Of a stretch of 64,000 nucleotides of DNA, positions 50,503-60,645 are shown piece after piece. Position 1 is the first letter of the stretch. Each line of letters opens with the position of its first letter. The stretch is from the NCBI GenBank assembly GCA_048013815.1, contig CM106585.1, positions 12,462,001 to 12,526,000 on the forward strand. Direction: 5' to 3'. A program made the position numbers and the translations under genes. A model generated the notes under the pieces. That model was not told the DNA's origin. It worked only from the letters and a program-made list of their open reading frames with translations, and did not search any database. This DNA is from Setoptus koraiensis. Taxonomy: Eukaryota; Arthropoda.

Positions 50503-53022
50503 TCAATAATTGATTGCTGCATTTGTTGTGGCGCTCTGGCCCAAAAAGGGGCCCCTGGGCGATTTTTGGCCGCTGTCCAGCGCTGTTTGCGCTTGTCCGT
50601 GTTCGCTAATGATAAAATTCTCGTCGAAGTTACTTTGTCTTAAATTGCATAATCTTGCAGCAGCAGCGCCCTTCTTGATTGGATTACATTGATTAGTTTT
50701 GGACAATTTGCCATTGCGTCCATTGTGTGCAGACGACGATGCCTGCTGATAAACGTCCGCTGAGGGCGACTCATGATTGTGACCGTTAACGGTCCCATTC
50801 ACCAGCCGCCCGTTGGCCATCTCTTCCACATGATAACTGTTACTCTTAGAATTGTCACAATTGTCTCGGTGACTTGGCGAGCTCAGCGGACTCAGTTCAA
50901 TATCTGTGCGCGTTGCAGTATCGCTGGCACTGTCCAATGACGACATTGAACTGGCCGGTCTCAGGTGACTGCGACCGTTCATTTTTTTGCCGTTAGCTTG
51001 TTGTTGCTTGCAACGTTTGTTTGCATTCTTTTTTGCTTTACCCTCCATATTTGTATTGGCAGCATGCGGTGTTGCATCATTCGCAATCATTGTTTTGACG
51101 CTGTGACAATTGTTGGCTTGACCATTCAATGTGGGCAATTGTGTGGCGCGCAACGGCGATCTTATATGATTAGTGCGCTGTTGTTGTTGTTGTTGTTCGA
51201 GTTCTAGTTGTAGCTGTTGGCCATTGTGGCCCGTTGAGACACGTTTGTTGTCGCTGGACATGTAGCGAGAGTTGTTGCCGTTGCTGTTGTTGTCGTTGTT
51301 ATCGTCTTCATCGACGTCGATGTCGGTGTGGAAGGAACGCCGCAGATAGTGCGATTTATCTCTATTCTTGGACGAGCTAAATTCGAGATATTCGTAGGTG
51401 AACGCGCCAAACAGACCCGCAATGAACGGCGTCACCAGGTAAACAAACTGACGATTGTTGTATATGGACCAATGGCCGGCACAGGTCGGTTGTTGCAACG
51501 ATTCGAGCAGTTGCAACCATTCGAGCAGTTGAATGGATTAGAAGATGACAAAGATTAATTGTGTGATTGCAGCAGATACCGGCCGCCACTGATTGATATT
51601 GTCGATTTGATGAGACTCAAAAATCAAAAGTTACCCTCAAAGGTGAGAGTGGCTTACCCATTGATTGTTCCAGCGTTGTGCAAACAGAGCTAGCGACATG
51701 AGCTGAAATGGATGCGCATACAATCCGCCCGACAGGCTCTAATGGCGACAATGATCGGGTGACAGTTTTGACGCAATGCGATTAGATTTGATTTGATACG
51801 AGCCGAATAATGGAATTTGCGGACAAGAAGACGAAGAATAGGAAAACAAACAATGAGTTAACGTAGACACAAAAGCTGCTCGCCAGTGTGACAGTTGGCG
51901 CTTCTTCTAATTGCGTAGCACGACAACCGGCCAGACAATCGGCTCTCAAATAATGAGAGTGTCACATAATCATACCAGACTTACGGACTATAAACACTCG
52001 ATAAACACTGGCGCTGGCTGGCAGCAGCTGCCAATCATTTAATATAAATCTAATATCGCCAGCAGTGTTTCCATTATCAACTGTGGACGAGTGCACTTAC
52101 CGTGAACGCGTAGCCAACGAAATAGGCCAAGCCGATGGAGAGCGATTTAAAGCCCAGGTCTTGGCGGGCCGGCTCAACATTTGCCAAATATGTCAGCACT
52201 ATCAGCAGTGTTGCTATAAATTGAAAACCAAACAATTGGCTGCTGTTAAACAGATCAGCGTTTGTAGTATCTATGTCGGCAGTGTGAGGCGCTTTGTTGG
52301 CCTCTCTTCTGTCGTTGTTGTTCCAAATTTTACTAATGTTTTGATTCGGCGAATTGGGCATATTCAACGCACGGCCATTGTTGTTGCTGTTGCTGTCCGA
52401 CGACAAGCCGCTCGCATTTGATACACGGTGCACAACGGCGCTCATTTTCTTTCCGTCGTGATGCAACTTGAACGCTGTGACCGGTAGAGCATAATCAATC
52501 ATTGATATAATTACATCCCTTCTGCCAGACTCAAACAAACCACTAGCGCTAGTGGCGCCCAAGGCTAACGGTGTTGCCATTGTCGATGTCGATGTCGGTG
52601 GCATCTCAAACAAATTTGATGGTAATTGCGCGCCAGCCATTTGGCCCCTTTCCAGGTGAGCGTTGCGCCCCTCTCCTATATAGCGGCGCTTTCGGCGTCG
52701 GCGTCTCTCCCCGTCGGCCGACTCGTCGGTCAAACCGCTTGAGCTGGGGCCCACCTTTTCAGGCCTCTCGTATTGCGTTACATTCAGGCTGGCTGCTTGG
52801 TTGCGGCCCCTGCTATCACCGCTAACACTGCCGATACTATTAATATCACTACTATCATTAGTAACATGAGAATACTTGGCAACGTCGCGCAGCCTATCTG
52901 CTCTATCTGTTTTATCTATACCACTGACTCCAACCGCCAATTGTGCGGCCGAAGAAGTTGCCGTTCCCGCAAGAGCATAGGGGCGCATTATTTTCGCCGC
53001 GCCCCTATGCTTTGAGCCGACG

Positions 53023-53063
<41 letters not shown>

Positions 53064-54914
53064 AATGTTGTTGTTGCCGGCGTTGGTGCTCGGGCCGCTG
53101 GCCACCATCTCACCTGTGCCAACCTCGCTGCTTGTGTACGGACTCCAGGCTGACCACTGTCCATATTGAGTTGTTGCTGGCTGCTGTTGTTGCTGTTGTT
53201 GCATTAGATGGGGGCCAGAGGGGCCACTGGTAATCTTGTTAGCTTCGTCCTGTTGTTGGCGTCGCTTTTTCTTCCTATTGTGCAGTTCATCCAATATTGA
53301 TAGCAGAATTAATTCGCTACCATCACCTAATAATTTATTGCCAGTCGCCAGTTCATTGGCACTGGTGGTTGTAATTGGTGGCGCCACTGTTGTCGCAGAG
53401 CTCGTTGTTGTTGTTGTTGTTGTTGCTGCTGCTGTTGCTGTTGTCGTTGTTGCTGTCGGAATTGTTATTGTCGCTTGGACGGCCGGTTCGCGCTGTTGTT
53501 GTAGTTGTTGCTGTTTGTTTGTGTCGCGCACAATAAGCAACTCATTAGTGTATTCTGTCACTGGCAACGACTCGTTGGCTTCCTCAGATCGTTTAGCTCT
53601 CAGAAATCTTATCTGATGGCTAAAGTCATGATTAAATTTGTCTTGCATAGAGGCTTGCATACCAGCGACCGTCGTAACATTGTTAGCGCCGTCCCCTAGC
53701 AGCATTTGCATTTCTCTCAAGGGAAATTCAGGTGAGTCGCCGCTGCTTGCTGTAAGATAGCTAACTGGTATTGATAAGTCGCCTCTATTCACACTAACAC
53801 CTAAGCCTGTATATGGGGCTCCTAACTGCACTTGCTGTTGCTGCTGAGTAACGGGCATTTCTACTATGGATGCCGATAAACTCCACAATAGGGTCACCGC
53901 GATAATTGAGCCAAAGAATTGTGCAACGAGATAACAAGTGAAACGAGTTGAAGTAATATGCCGCCTAACTAACAATGCCAAGCTAATTGATGGGACTATA
54001 TGACAGCCGCTAATATTTCCAAATATTTGCGTCAGAGAGGCCACTGTAAACGCTTGAAACAAACCATTTAGTAAGGCCACTAGTAACAGCGACAATGACA
54101 ACTTGTCGCCGGTACCCTGATTATCTGTGTCGCTGTTAGATGGCCGATTGAGACCGTGATTGCCAGAATTGATAGTGTCACCAGAATCGAGGTGATGCAA
54201 CAATGGCGAACTTGCATAGTGGCTCTTGTTGTAATAGTTTGTAGTTATCAACAATTGCGTTGTTAATGTAACAAATAGCAATGATGTCAGAAATTCTGTA
54301 CGGACACATTTCCAGAATTGATACGATCTCAGTTCATCGCTGGCACTCACATCATTGGGCACAGATATGAGATATTTGTATAAGGAATTGAATTTGGTGT
54401 ACAAAAATAAATTCGACGATGTTCGCTGATGGTGCCGCTGCTGATTATGATAATTAGGCTGATTGATTTGCTGTCTATGATGATGGTGGTGGTCGGGTTG
54501 AGAACCGTATTGCGCACCATAGCTATCTGTTTGGCTATTTTTGGACATCGCTGGACACTCAATTAGCATGGATTCGGATACAGAAAGAATGTGAGGCTGT
54601 TGTTTTGGCTGGGGCGAATTATGACGATACTGGCGATAGTGTTGCTGCTTATCTGATGCCGCTGATGAGGATGCCGTTGCTGTTGTTGTTGTTGCATGGT
54701 TTAGTTGACGCCTCTCGTGCGATAAAGACGATGGTAACTTTGAATCATGAGAACTATTTCGCTGCGATATCGACGCCAAACCGGACTTTTTCGATATTGT
54801 TTTCTTCATTGGCGACTTGTCATACGTAACTTCAAGGGCCTCCACAGATAGTTGCGTAAGAGGCGACTCATCGGGAGAATTGTTTGCACTAGCACTAGTT
54901 TTATTGGGTGGCAT
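50503..54914 (-). CDS. bib: Big brain-type aquaporin relative with lost NPA motifs and giant loop C
   Basis: Three exons, 52101-54914, 51658-51738 and 50503-51447, join in phase 0 (ACG|GTAAGT...TTAG|AGC; TGG|GTAAGC...GTCAG|TTT) into 1279 residues. Order: disordered N-terminus, TM1 with RTEFLTSLLF (the Glu conserved in Drosophila Bib), TM2 with LLVALLNGLFQAFTVASLTQ, loop B SGCHIVPSISLAL, TM3 FTCYLVAQFFGSIIAVTLLW, about 535 low-complexity residues in loop C, TM4 LFGFQFIATLLIVLTYLA, TM5 GLAYFVGYAFT, loop E GGLYAHPFQLMSLALF, TM6 FVYLVTPFIAGLFGAFTYEYL, then a Gln/Asn-rich tail. Helix order and flanking motifs match Bib, a neurogenic MIP-family protein in Notch signalling and endosome maturation. 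Both NPA boxes are replaced (VPS at residues 307-309, HPF at 947-949) and the filter Arg after the second box is Gln, so a water pore is unlikely. The region 5' of the ATG has a possible UTR acceptor (TTTTCAG). Confidence 0.82.
52683..52710 (-). other. Poly-basic, furin-like site in loop C of the bib relative
   Basis: Encodes a run of eight Arg/Lys residues (RRRRRKRR) followed by Tyr-Ile-Gly. Loop C of aquaporins faces outside or the lumen, where furin-type proteases act on R-X-K/R-R. Confidence 0.5.
53023..53077 (-). repeat. Poly-Asn codon run in the bib relative
   Basis: AAC codon repeat (GTT on plus), one Ile interruption, within the loop C insertion. Confidence 0.9.
53589..53600 (-). other. 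Second furin-like motif (RAKR) in loop C of the bib relative
   Basis: Encodes RAKR followed by SEEANE, a canonical R-X-K-R site with a small polar residue after the cut. Confidence 0.5.
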
Positions 54915-55477
54915 CTTGCTGAAAATTATCACTACTATATTACCTATCCAGTGAAAACTTTGTCGACCTCTCTTTATGACACATAAACTAGACTACTGCA
55001 AACATCGGATTTACTCTTACTCTCGCCGCGTCTCAAATCACTGAATTGATCAAGTCGATGATCTCTCTCAAAGGTGGTCATTCTCTAAAATGCCCAACAG
55101 GCCATATAATCTATTATGTAATTGTGTTCACTACATCCAATCACATAGATCAGTATGTCAAAAGATGTCTGATGTCTGATCATTGGATGTTGCAAAGACT
55201 AACTAAACAAACCGAAATGAAAAAAGTTTCACTCTCCCACTTTCAATAGAGAGATTCGAACAAACAGTTGGTTCCTTCTTTATCTTATGGCCACCAGTAC
55301 GGACTATATGAAGAATAATACCCCGTAGATCTTATCGAAAGAAAGATAGAGACAGCACAAGCTTTGTGCGCAAGTCCAACAAAAGAATCTAGCCAAAACA
55401 CACGACATCTAGTGAACAAGGTAACAAACGTTATACATAGAAACGCTTCAAAGTTTTTATAGCTGCATAATGAAAAG
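54915..55477. other. Short spacer between CSN1 and the bib relative
   Basis: Both genes are on the minus strand, so this should contain the CSN1 3' UTR and the bib promoter or 5' UTR. No further gene seen. Confidence 0.5.
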
Positions 55478-57085
55478 CTACATAATATTTTGTTGCTGTA
55501 GTTGTTGTGGATGTTGCTGCTGTTGTGGCTGTTGTTGTTGTTGCTGCTGCGACTGAGGCTGTTGCTGTTGCTGCTGCGGCTGTTGTTGCTGCTGCTCCTG
55601 CTGTTGCTGTGAATTGTTGCTAGAATCCAAACTGCTGCTACTGTTAGCTGGCATCATTTGATTACTCATTTGTTGAATAGAGTTTGCAGTATTTTTAACA
55701 TGCAATCCGCTCTTGATTACGGCTGCTCTCAAAATTAGAGCCCGCGCTCTAGTTTGCCAATCTTTGCCCATTTTGATCGCATGCTCAAATGTCACAGTCC
55801 GTTGATCAACATCTTTGGCAAACAATATCTTATTATGCGAATCTATACGGGCTTGTATTTGACCCTCTAGTATGAGATGCATTACTTCCTGCTCTAGATC
55901 ATTGATATTAGTGTTGAAAGCTGTGGCCATTGTGAACATCGCAGCAGATGAATATGGTGAAAAGTATTGTATTAGTGCTCGATTCCTTATCATTGTGTAC
56001 AAACGGTCAATGTGAGGAGCTAAATATATATCTAACACTAAAACGTCTTTGATTTCGGCTAAAATAGATAGGCACGATGCGTAGTTGGAGTCATAAAATT
56101 TGCATACAGCATCGCGTAGTTGTGGATCTAGCTCGAAGAATAACTTGAAAGAGGAGGAATTGATGACACTTTTGTACAATTCGGAACGATCAAATGTGGC
56201 CAAAGCGCACAGGCTTCCATAAACTGCAATGTTATTTGGACACAATATATCCCAACATGTGCCCTTGTCAGGGCTATTACTGGTACCTTGATGGAAGTGT
56301 TCAAAGTTGGTATTTAAGAAATGTTTGGCCGCCTTTTTAAATTTTCTCGCTGTTAGCTCAAACAATCCTGCAGCACAATGTAATTTTGTTGATATTGTTG
56401 GATTGATGGAATTATCACCTTGAACTTGAGTCTCTGCTTTAGCGACGTAACTAGAGACATTGTTCCAGTTTTGTGTAAATATACTAATACGTATCATATT
56501 GAGACATTGGTTAACATTATTCTTAGGTGAGGTACAATAATCACGAGATCTAGAATAACATTTAAGAGCGTTTTGTAGATCGCCACAATCAAGATAATGA
56601 TCGCCAAGGTCATCATGGCCACGTCTGATAGATTCCTTGATAGAGTTGCTCTTATAATTTTTCAGATCATTGTCTAGCTTGTCTAACTTGGTGGCCACTT
56701 GTTTCATTTTGGTGTCTATCCATGCCTGGTCTGGTTGAGGTATGGCTACAACAGCCTGACCAGGCGTTTCATTATTTTCGGCGATGGCCTCCTGTAATCT
56801 CTTGAATAATCTATTGTAAGCTTGAACATTGAATGTGTTCTCTTTTATATAATTAATAGCCAACGTCAATGCGTCCACTCTCAGTTGCCTGCAATGATTG
56901 GCGATGAATTCTAGACGTGATATCTTGGCTAGGCCCTGATAATTTGCCGCGTAGCTCTCTAAATCAATATTGGCATTGTCAATAACGTAGACGTTTTGAT
57001 TTGGTTGTTCTTCGTTGTCCTCGTGATCGACATCGAGCTCCATGGGCTCATAATTGTTGGCCGCGACCTGTACCGGCAAAGGCAT
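55478..57085 (-). CDS. CSN1: COP9 signalosome complex subunit 1 (GPS1)
   Basis: A single exon of 535 codons, ATG at 57083-57085. After an acidic N-terminus (EPMELDVDHEDNEEQ) comes the CSN1 core: NYQGLAKISRLEFIANHC, the linker to SIRRGHDDLGDHYLDCGDLQNALKCYSR, the TPR-like helices through FKKAAKHFLN, WDILCPNNIAVYGSLCALATFDR, and the PCI-domain end with IEDLE-type helices, ILEGQIQARIDSHNKILFAKD and QRTVTFEHAIKMG. CSN1 is a scaffold subunit of the complex that removes Nedd8 from cullin-RING ubiquitin ligases. The last 60 residues are almost entirely Gln with some Ser, Pro and His, which replaces the usual short C-terminal helix and tail. No intron is present, unlike most animal orthologues. It lies 666 bp from the divergent orphan gene at 57752. 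Confidence 0.95.
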   Translation of the reverse strand: MPLPVQVAANNYEPMELDVDHEDNEEQPNQNVYVIDNANIDLESYAANYQGLAKISRLEFIANHCRQLRVDALTLAINYIKENTFNVQAYNRLFKRLQEAIAENNETPGQAVVAIPQPDQAWIDTKMKQVATKLDKLDNDLKNYKSNSIKESIRRGHDDLGDHYLDCGDLQNALKCYSRSRDYCTSPKNNVNQCLNMIRISIFTQNWNNVSSYVAKAETQVQGDNSINPTISTKLHCAAGLFELTARKFKKAAKHFLNTNFEHFHQGTSNSPDKGTCWDILCPNNIAVYGSLCALATFDRSELYKSVINSSSFKLFFELDPQLRDAVCKFYDSNYASCLSILAEIKDVLVLDIYLAPHIDRLYTMIRNRALIQYFSPYSSAAMFTMATAFNTNINDLEQEVMHLILEGQIQARIDSHNKILFAKDVDQRTVTFEHAIKMGKDWQTRARALILRAAVIKSGLHVKNTANSIQQMSNQMMPANSSSSLDSSNNSQQQQEQQQQQPQQQQQQPQSQQQQQQQPQQQQHPQQLQQQNIM

Positions 57086-57751
57086 CCTGAGCGAACAAAC
57101 AAATTAGCCTAATTTTTGCCTTGTATGTACTGAGTACTTTCAACAGTCACTAGATCTCTCTCTAAAATGAAAAGACTGATTGCTGTTGTTTAATCAAAAC
57201 ACTAATTGACGACAATGAAACCAAATAACAGATAGTTGATTTGTCCAAATATTGTTAGGGGTCACAGAATTGATGTTATCACACGTGTAAAAGGTAATAA
57301 ACGTTGCGGTGCTAGCATGTAGTAATGTAATGGCCCCTCTGCGTGCTCTCGAATCCCAACAATTGCCTGCCATTTCTGTTTCTCCTGCACAGTAAACACG
57401 TCTGTGCAAATTTTTATTTTGCAACTACAGCTGATACAGCATGACTGTGTGTTGTCAGCAGAGTCACATGAGCAATTTTCTGCTGCTGCTGTATTGTTTC
57501 TTCAAAAAGTGTGCCAAAAATCACAATGCTGCTGCAACTTCACCAGAAGCGCATATCGGCGGCCGAAAACAACCACAGCTACCCCCAACGATTTTTTATT
57601 TATTATTACCATGATTATGCAAATCTAGGATACACTCATCAACAATCATTCATCATATCCACACAAAATTATTCTGTTGCTGTTTAGGCCCACTAAGCAC
57701 AACAAATTGTTTGTACATGATACACCCCGTTGCTAGAACAAGCAAGCGGCC
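57086..57751. promoter_or_regulatory. Head-to-head region between CSN1 and the duplicated-helix gene
   Basis: Divergent start codons 666 bp apart, so both promoters should lie here. I saw no clear TATA box. Open frames are short. Confidence 0.4.
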
Positions 57752-58144
57752 ATGGATGAAACCGAACAAGGTATTGAATTGCGCGAACACATTATGCAGT
57801 TGATTGAGGCACAAAAGCGCCAGATTCTGTCGCATTATTCCGAGTTTAAATTGAAAACACCAGCATCCATTAAGTCAGCCACCATTGCCCAACTTAGGAG
57901 TGCCGGCGCCAAAATTGATCCCCTCTACGTTTGTCTGCCAATCAGAGCCATCGAGGATATACATGCAAACACGGAGAGCACACGTAAAAGGGACGACATC
58001 GAAGACAGAATGATGCAAATAAAAGAGGAACATATTAAGAAAATCAAGAACTATTATGAGAGACTCAAAAATAGCATGCCGCTAGATGTACAAACGGTCC
58101 AACTCAAACATTTAAACGAGCGCTCTATTAAGTTATATACATAA
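57752..58144 (+). CDS. Unrecognised 130-residue helical protein with internal duplication
   Basis: ATG 57752 to TAA 58142-58144, no intron. I do not recognise the family. Residues 13-48 and 86-121 align without gaps over 36 positions, sharing Met-Gln, Glu, Ile, Tyr, Lys, Pro and Leu at equivalent places. Each half reads as one long amphipathic helix, a Pro, then a second short helix (pattern L...Y..+....P..+...+..L). This pattern weakly resembles the N-terminal helical region of Borealin-type proteins, but the similarity is too slight for a call. The protein is hydrophilic with no signal peptide or TM helix, so it is probably cytosolic or nuclear. Composition (Lys, Glu, Ile, Arg) differs from the low-complexity proteins nearby and codon use looks normal. 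It is tail-to-tail with PTGES2, 148 bp between stop codons. Confidence 0.7.
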   Translation: MDETEQGIELREHIMQLIEAQKRQILSHYSEFKLKTPASIKSATIAQLRSAGAKIDPLYVCLPIRAIEDIHANTESTRKRDDIEDRMMQIKEEHIKKIKNYYERLKNSMPLDVQTVQLKHLNERSIKLYT

Positions 58145-58292
58145 TGTGATCGAGAACAACAAGTCAAAAACTTGTTCCAGCAGATTCTAAACCTCGAATG
58201 TGTAAAGCCAGAGAAATCATCATAGTTTCTGACTCTACATGAACACACGTACACATAAATATTCCCTCCAGTGAACGACTTGTTGGTGGGCG

Positions 58293-59678
58293 TCAATATG
58301 AATTAACGAGCTGTTTTCCATTGTTTGCCTGACATGCTTCTTTCATTGCAAAGTACCAGGGTTTTATGCTGGTATTTGATAACAAGTCATCGAAGGCGGT
58401 GCATCCCTCAATGGATCGCAGGACTCCGAACACGCTGAGATCTGCCAAATTCGGTCTTTCGCCTCCCATGAATTGTCGTTGTTTTCCGATAGCCTTGACC
58501 CATCTACGACAGTCGTCATAGAGAGACTCTCGCACATCATTTTTCAAATTGTACTTCTTTTTTAGACGTTTGCTAATCATAAACATGGCAGCTGATCCAA
58601 GGTAAATAGCGGTCATTCTCTCTAGGAAAGAAAAGTGTTCCTCCCAGTTGCCCATCACCGAAAAGTTGCGAAACGCTTGCATAGCTTCGGGTATAGTTCT
58701 ATATATATTTGGAGATAGAGAGTGGACCAGTACATTGTCGGCCCATTCGCGCCACTGACGTTCTTCGGCTAGGTCCGTTTCTCTTTTTTTGAATTCCTTG
58801 TCTCCAATATCACCCAGCATTAAGAAATACTTATTAGGAATCTCTTTTTTCATCTTGCCGTCATCATCCTCTACCTCGATGGGCTGGTACTGATTGATTA
58901 TATTCTCTAGGTCATCAATGGTCTTGGCATGTCCTTTCTCTGTCAAATTTCGCTTAGACAATAGGAAGCTACCCAGACTGCTTATGATAACGGATGAGTC
59001 ATTTATTTGAATAATCTTCTCTTCCTGATCCTTCTTTTGAGAGTTTGGTTTAGAGCTAGCCAACACAACTGGTACTTTTCGATATGTGGACCATTTGAGT
59101 TGTTGCCTCAGAACTGGATTCACTTCGACAATATCGTAATTAACTCCAAAATAGTCGAAAAATGTGCGTGTCTTGCAACAGAATGGACAGCTGCAGTATT
59201 GAAATAATGTGAGATTGAAGTCTAAATTTGTGGGCCCTGGCACAGTCTTGGTCACTGGAACTTGAGGCTTACGCACCAATCGTCTATCTTCATTCACCAG
59301 GTGAGTAGCAGTCGAGTATTGTACTGCGTTATATTTTTGATAGTTAACATAGCCATAATAACTGGCACTAGCAACAAAGGCTGCTCCACCAATCTGGGCA
59401 TATTTCGATAAGTTGCCTGCGACCATGGCTAGTGTGCACTGATTAGTATAACTGGGACTAGTTCGGGTTCTATGAGAAGTTGTATGGGGTCCGTTTAGGG
59501 AATAAGACGTGGAAATAGTCCTAATTAAATGCAGATTGGGCTTTGATCTATTGAGAGCGATTATTCTAGGATTGAGCGTGAAAATCTCAAAGAAACTATT
59601 TGCTGATAGTAATCGTATATAAGAACATTGGCTAATACTGTTTTTCACTGAACTGGAGGCTATTCTCTGGATAACCAT
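58293..59678 (-). CDS. PTGES2: Prostaglandin E synthase 2 (membrane-associated, GST-like)
   Basis: A single exon of 461 codons from ATG 59676-59678. The first 90 residues are basic and Ser/Thr-rich with no acidic patch, like a mitochondrial or Golgi-anchoring leader, followed by a weakly hydrophobic helix (IGGAAFVASASYYGYVNYQKY). The glutaredoxin-like domain has LTLFQYCSCPFCCKTRTFFDYFGV with the family C-x-x-C (here CPFC), then VEVNPVLRQQLKW and the cis-Pro motif RKVPVVLA. INDSSVIISSLGSFL follows, then the C-terminal GST-like helical domain with YRTIPEAMQAF, RQFMGGERPNLADLSVFGVLRSIEG and WYFAMKEA. The human enzyme has 377 residues; the extra length here is in the leader and in a Lys/Glu-rich loop. 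The family's role in PGE2 formation in vivo is disputed and it binds haem. It is head-to-head with endoplasmin. Confidence 0.94.
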   Translation of the reverse strand: MVIQRIASSSVKNSISQCSYIRLLSANSFFEIFTLNPRIIALNRSKPNLHLIRTISTSYSLNGPHTTSHRTRTSPSYTNQCTLAMVAGNLSKYAQIGGAAFVASASYYGYVNYQKYNAVQYSTATHLVNEDRRLVRKPQVPVTKTVPGPTNLDFNLTLFQYCSCPFCCKTRTFFDYFGVNYDIVEVNPVLRQQLKWSTYRKVPVVLASSKPNSQKKDQEEKIIQINDSSVIISSLGSFLLSKRNLTEKGHAKTIDDLENIINQYQPIEVEDDDGKMKKEIPNKYFLMLGDIGDKEFKKRETDLAEERQWREWADNVLVHSLSPNIYRTIPEAMQAFRNFSVMGNWEEHFSFLERMTAIYLGSAAMFMISKRLKKKYNLKNDVRESLYDDCRRWVKAIGKQRQFMGGERPNLADLSVFGVLRSIEGCTAFDDLLSNTSIKPWYFAMKEACQANNGKQLVNSY

Positions 59679-60645
59679 AGTCGCGCCAAAGTGAAATGAA
59701 CTTGATTATTGTAAATTTTAAAGATCTGATAAATAGTGACCACAGATATAGAATATAACTGTTCAATTGACTTGTTCTGTTGACCTTTCATCTCATCATA
59801 CCGCGACACTTTTATGATTGAATGAAAAATAAAAACAATCAGCAGCGAAATAAAGGCATGTGGGAACCGCATGTCTAGTGTCAATGACAAAAGTGCGGCC
59901 TATTCAAAAGAGTGTCGAATCGGATTCGGCGAATCGGTTTCGCTGAATCTCATGTATCCGCTTCACTAGTCCTAAAACCATTTTCACTCCGAGCACTACC
60001 GCTGAAACATCGATGGTCTCTGGCTTTCGAATCTGGTTCATCTAATTCGATTGCCGAAGAAACTCGACAAAATAATTGAAGTGGTAAAGCGAGGCGAAAA
60101 GGTTCCCCGCTCTCGCAACTGTTTTCCGGGCAGAAATTCTCCCGCCCTGATACTCGGGTCAGTGAGGGCGGCTCTCATTAGCTCCCAGTAACAATATTAT
60201 CCCGTTATTATTATTAAAACTCCCATCACCAGTCACTATACACGATTGAATTTCGGAACTAGAAAATCGTCAAGGTGGTTCAAATTTAGCGCCAGCAAGA
60301 CCGAGGTGGGTGTGCTTACAGGGTGTCTGTGAGTGACAGTCAGCTTTCGTTGTGTGAGAGTTTTTAAAAATGAATCAGCGTAAGATGAAGTTTCGATTAC
60401 GTTCCACGCAGCTTTCTATGTCGAGTTTCGAACAGGCCATCGTCTGAAAAAGAGAGACAGAGAGAGAGAGAGTGTGTGTTAGTGAATCAATTAGTCAACG
60501 TTTGAACTCAGTTACGTCTGAGAACTCGTCGGAAACCACCATCAGTCTACCATTTTTAGAGGTTGTCAATTATTATAACTGTATTAACAAATAACGACGT
60601 CCACCGGTCACACAAATCGAGTTGTAGTTGGACTACAATTTCATC
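59679..60645. promoter_or_regulatory. Head-to-head region between PTGES2 and endoplasmin
   Basis: 967 bp between divergent starts. The right part (about 60300-60645) is likely the endoplasmin 5' UTR. I looked for an ER stress element (CCAAT-N9-CCACG) and a standard heat shock element and found neither in clear form. GAATCGG/ATTCGG repeats lie near 59915-59950, and a stem (CCGCCCT...AGGGCGG) lies near 60143-60172. Confidence 0.4.

Noticed and set aside
51448-51590. Longer version of the last bib exon starting upstream of GTCAG
   Set aside because: No AG acceptor lies upstream in the right frame. Starting at 51447 (after GTCAG) keeps phase 0 and gives the expected TM6 start.
59915-59950. GAATCGG/ATTCGG repeats as a heat shock element upstream of endoplasmin
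   Set aside because: The spacing between GAA and TTC blocks is five bases, not the two required.
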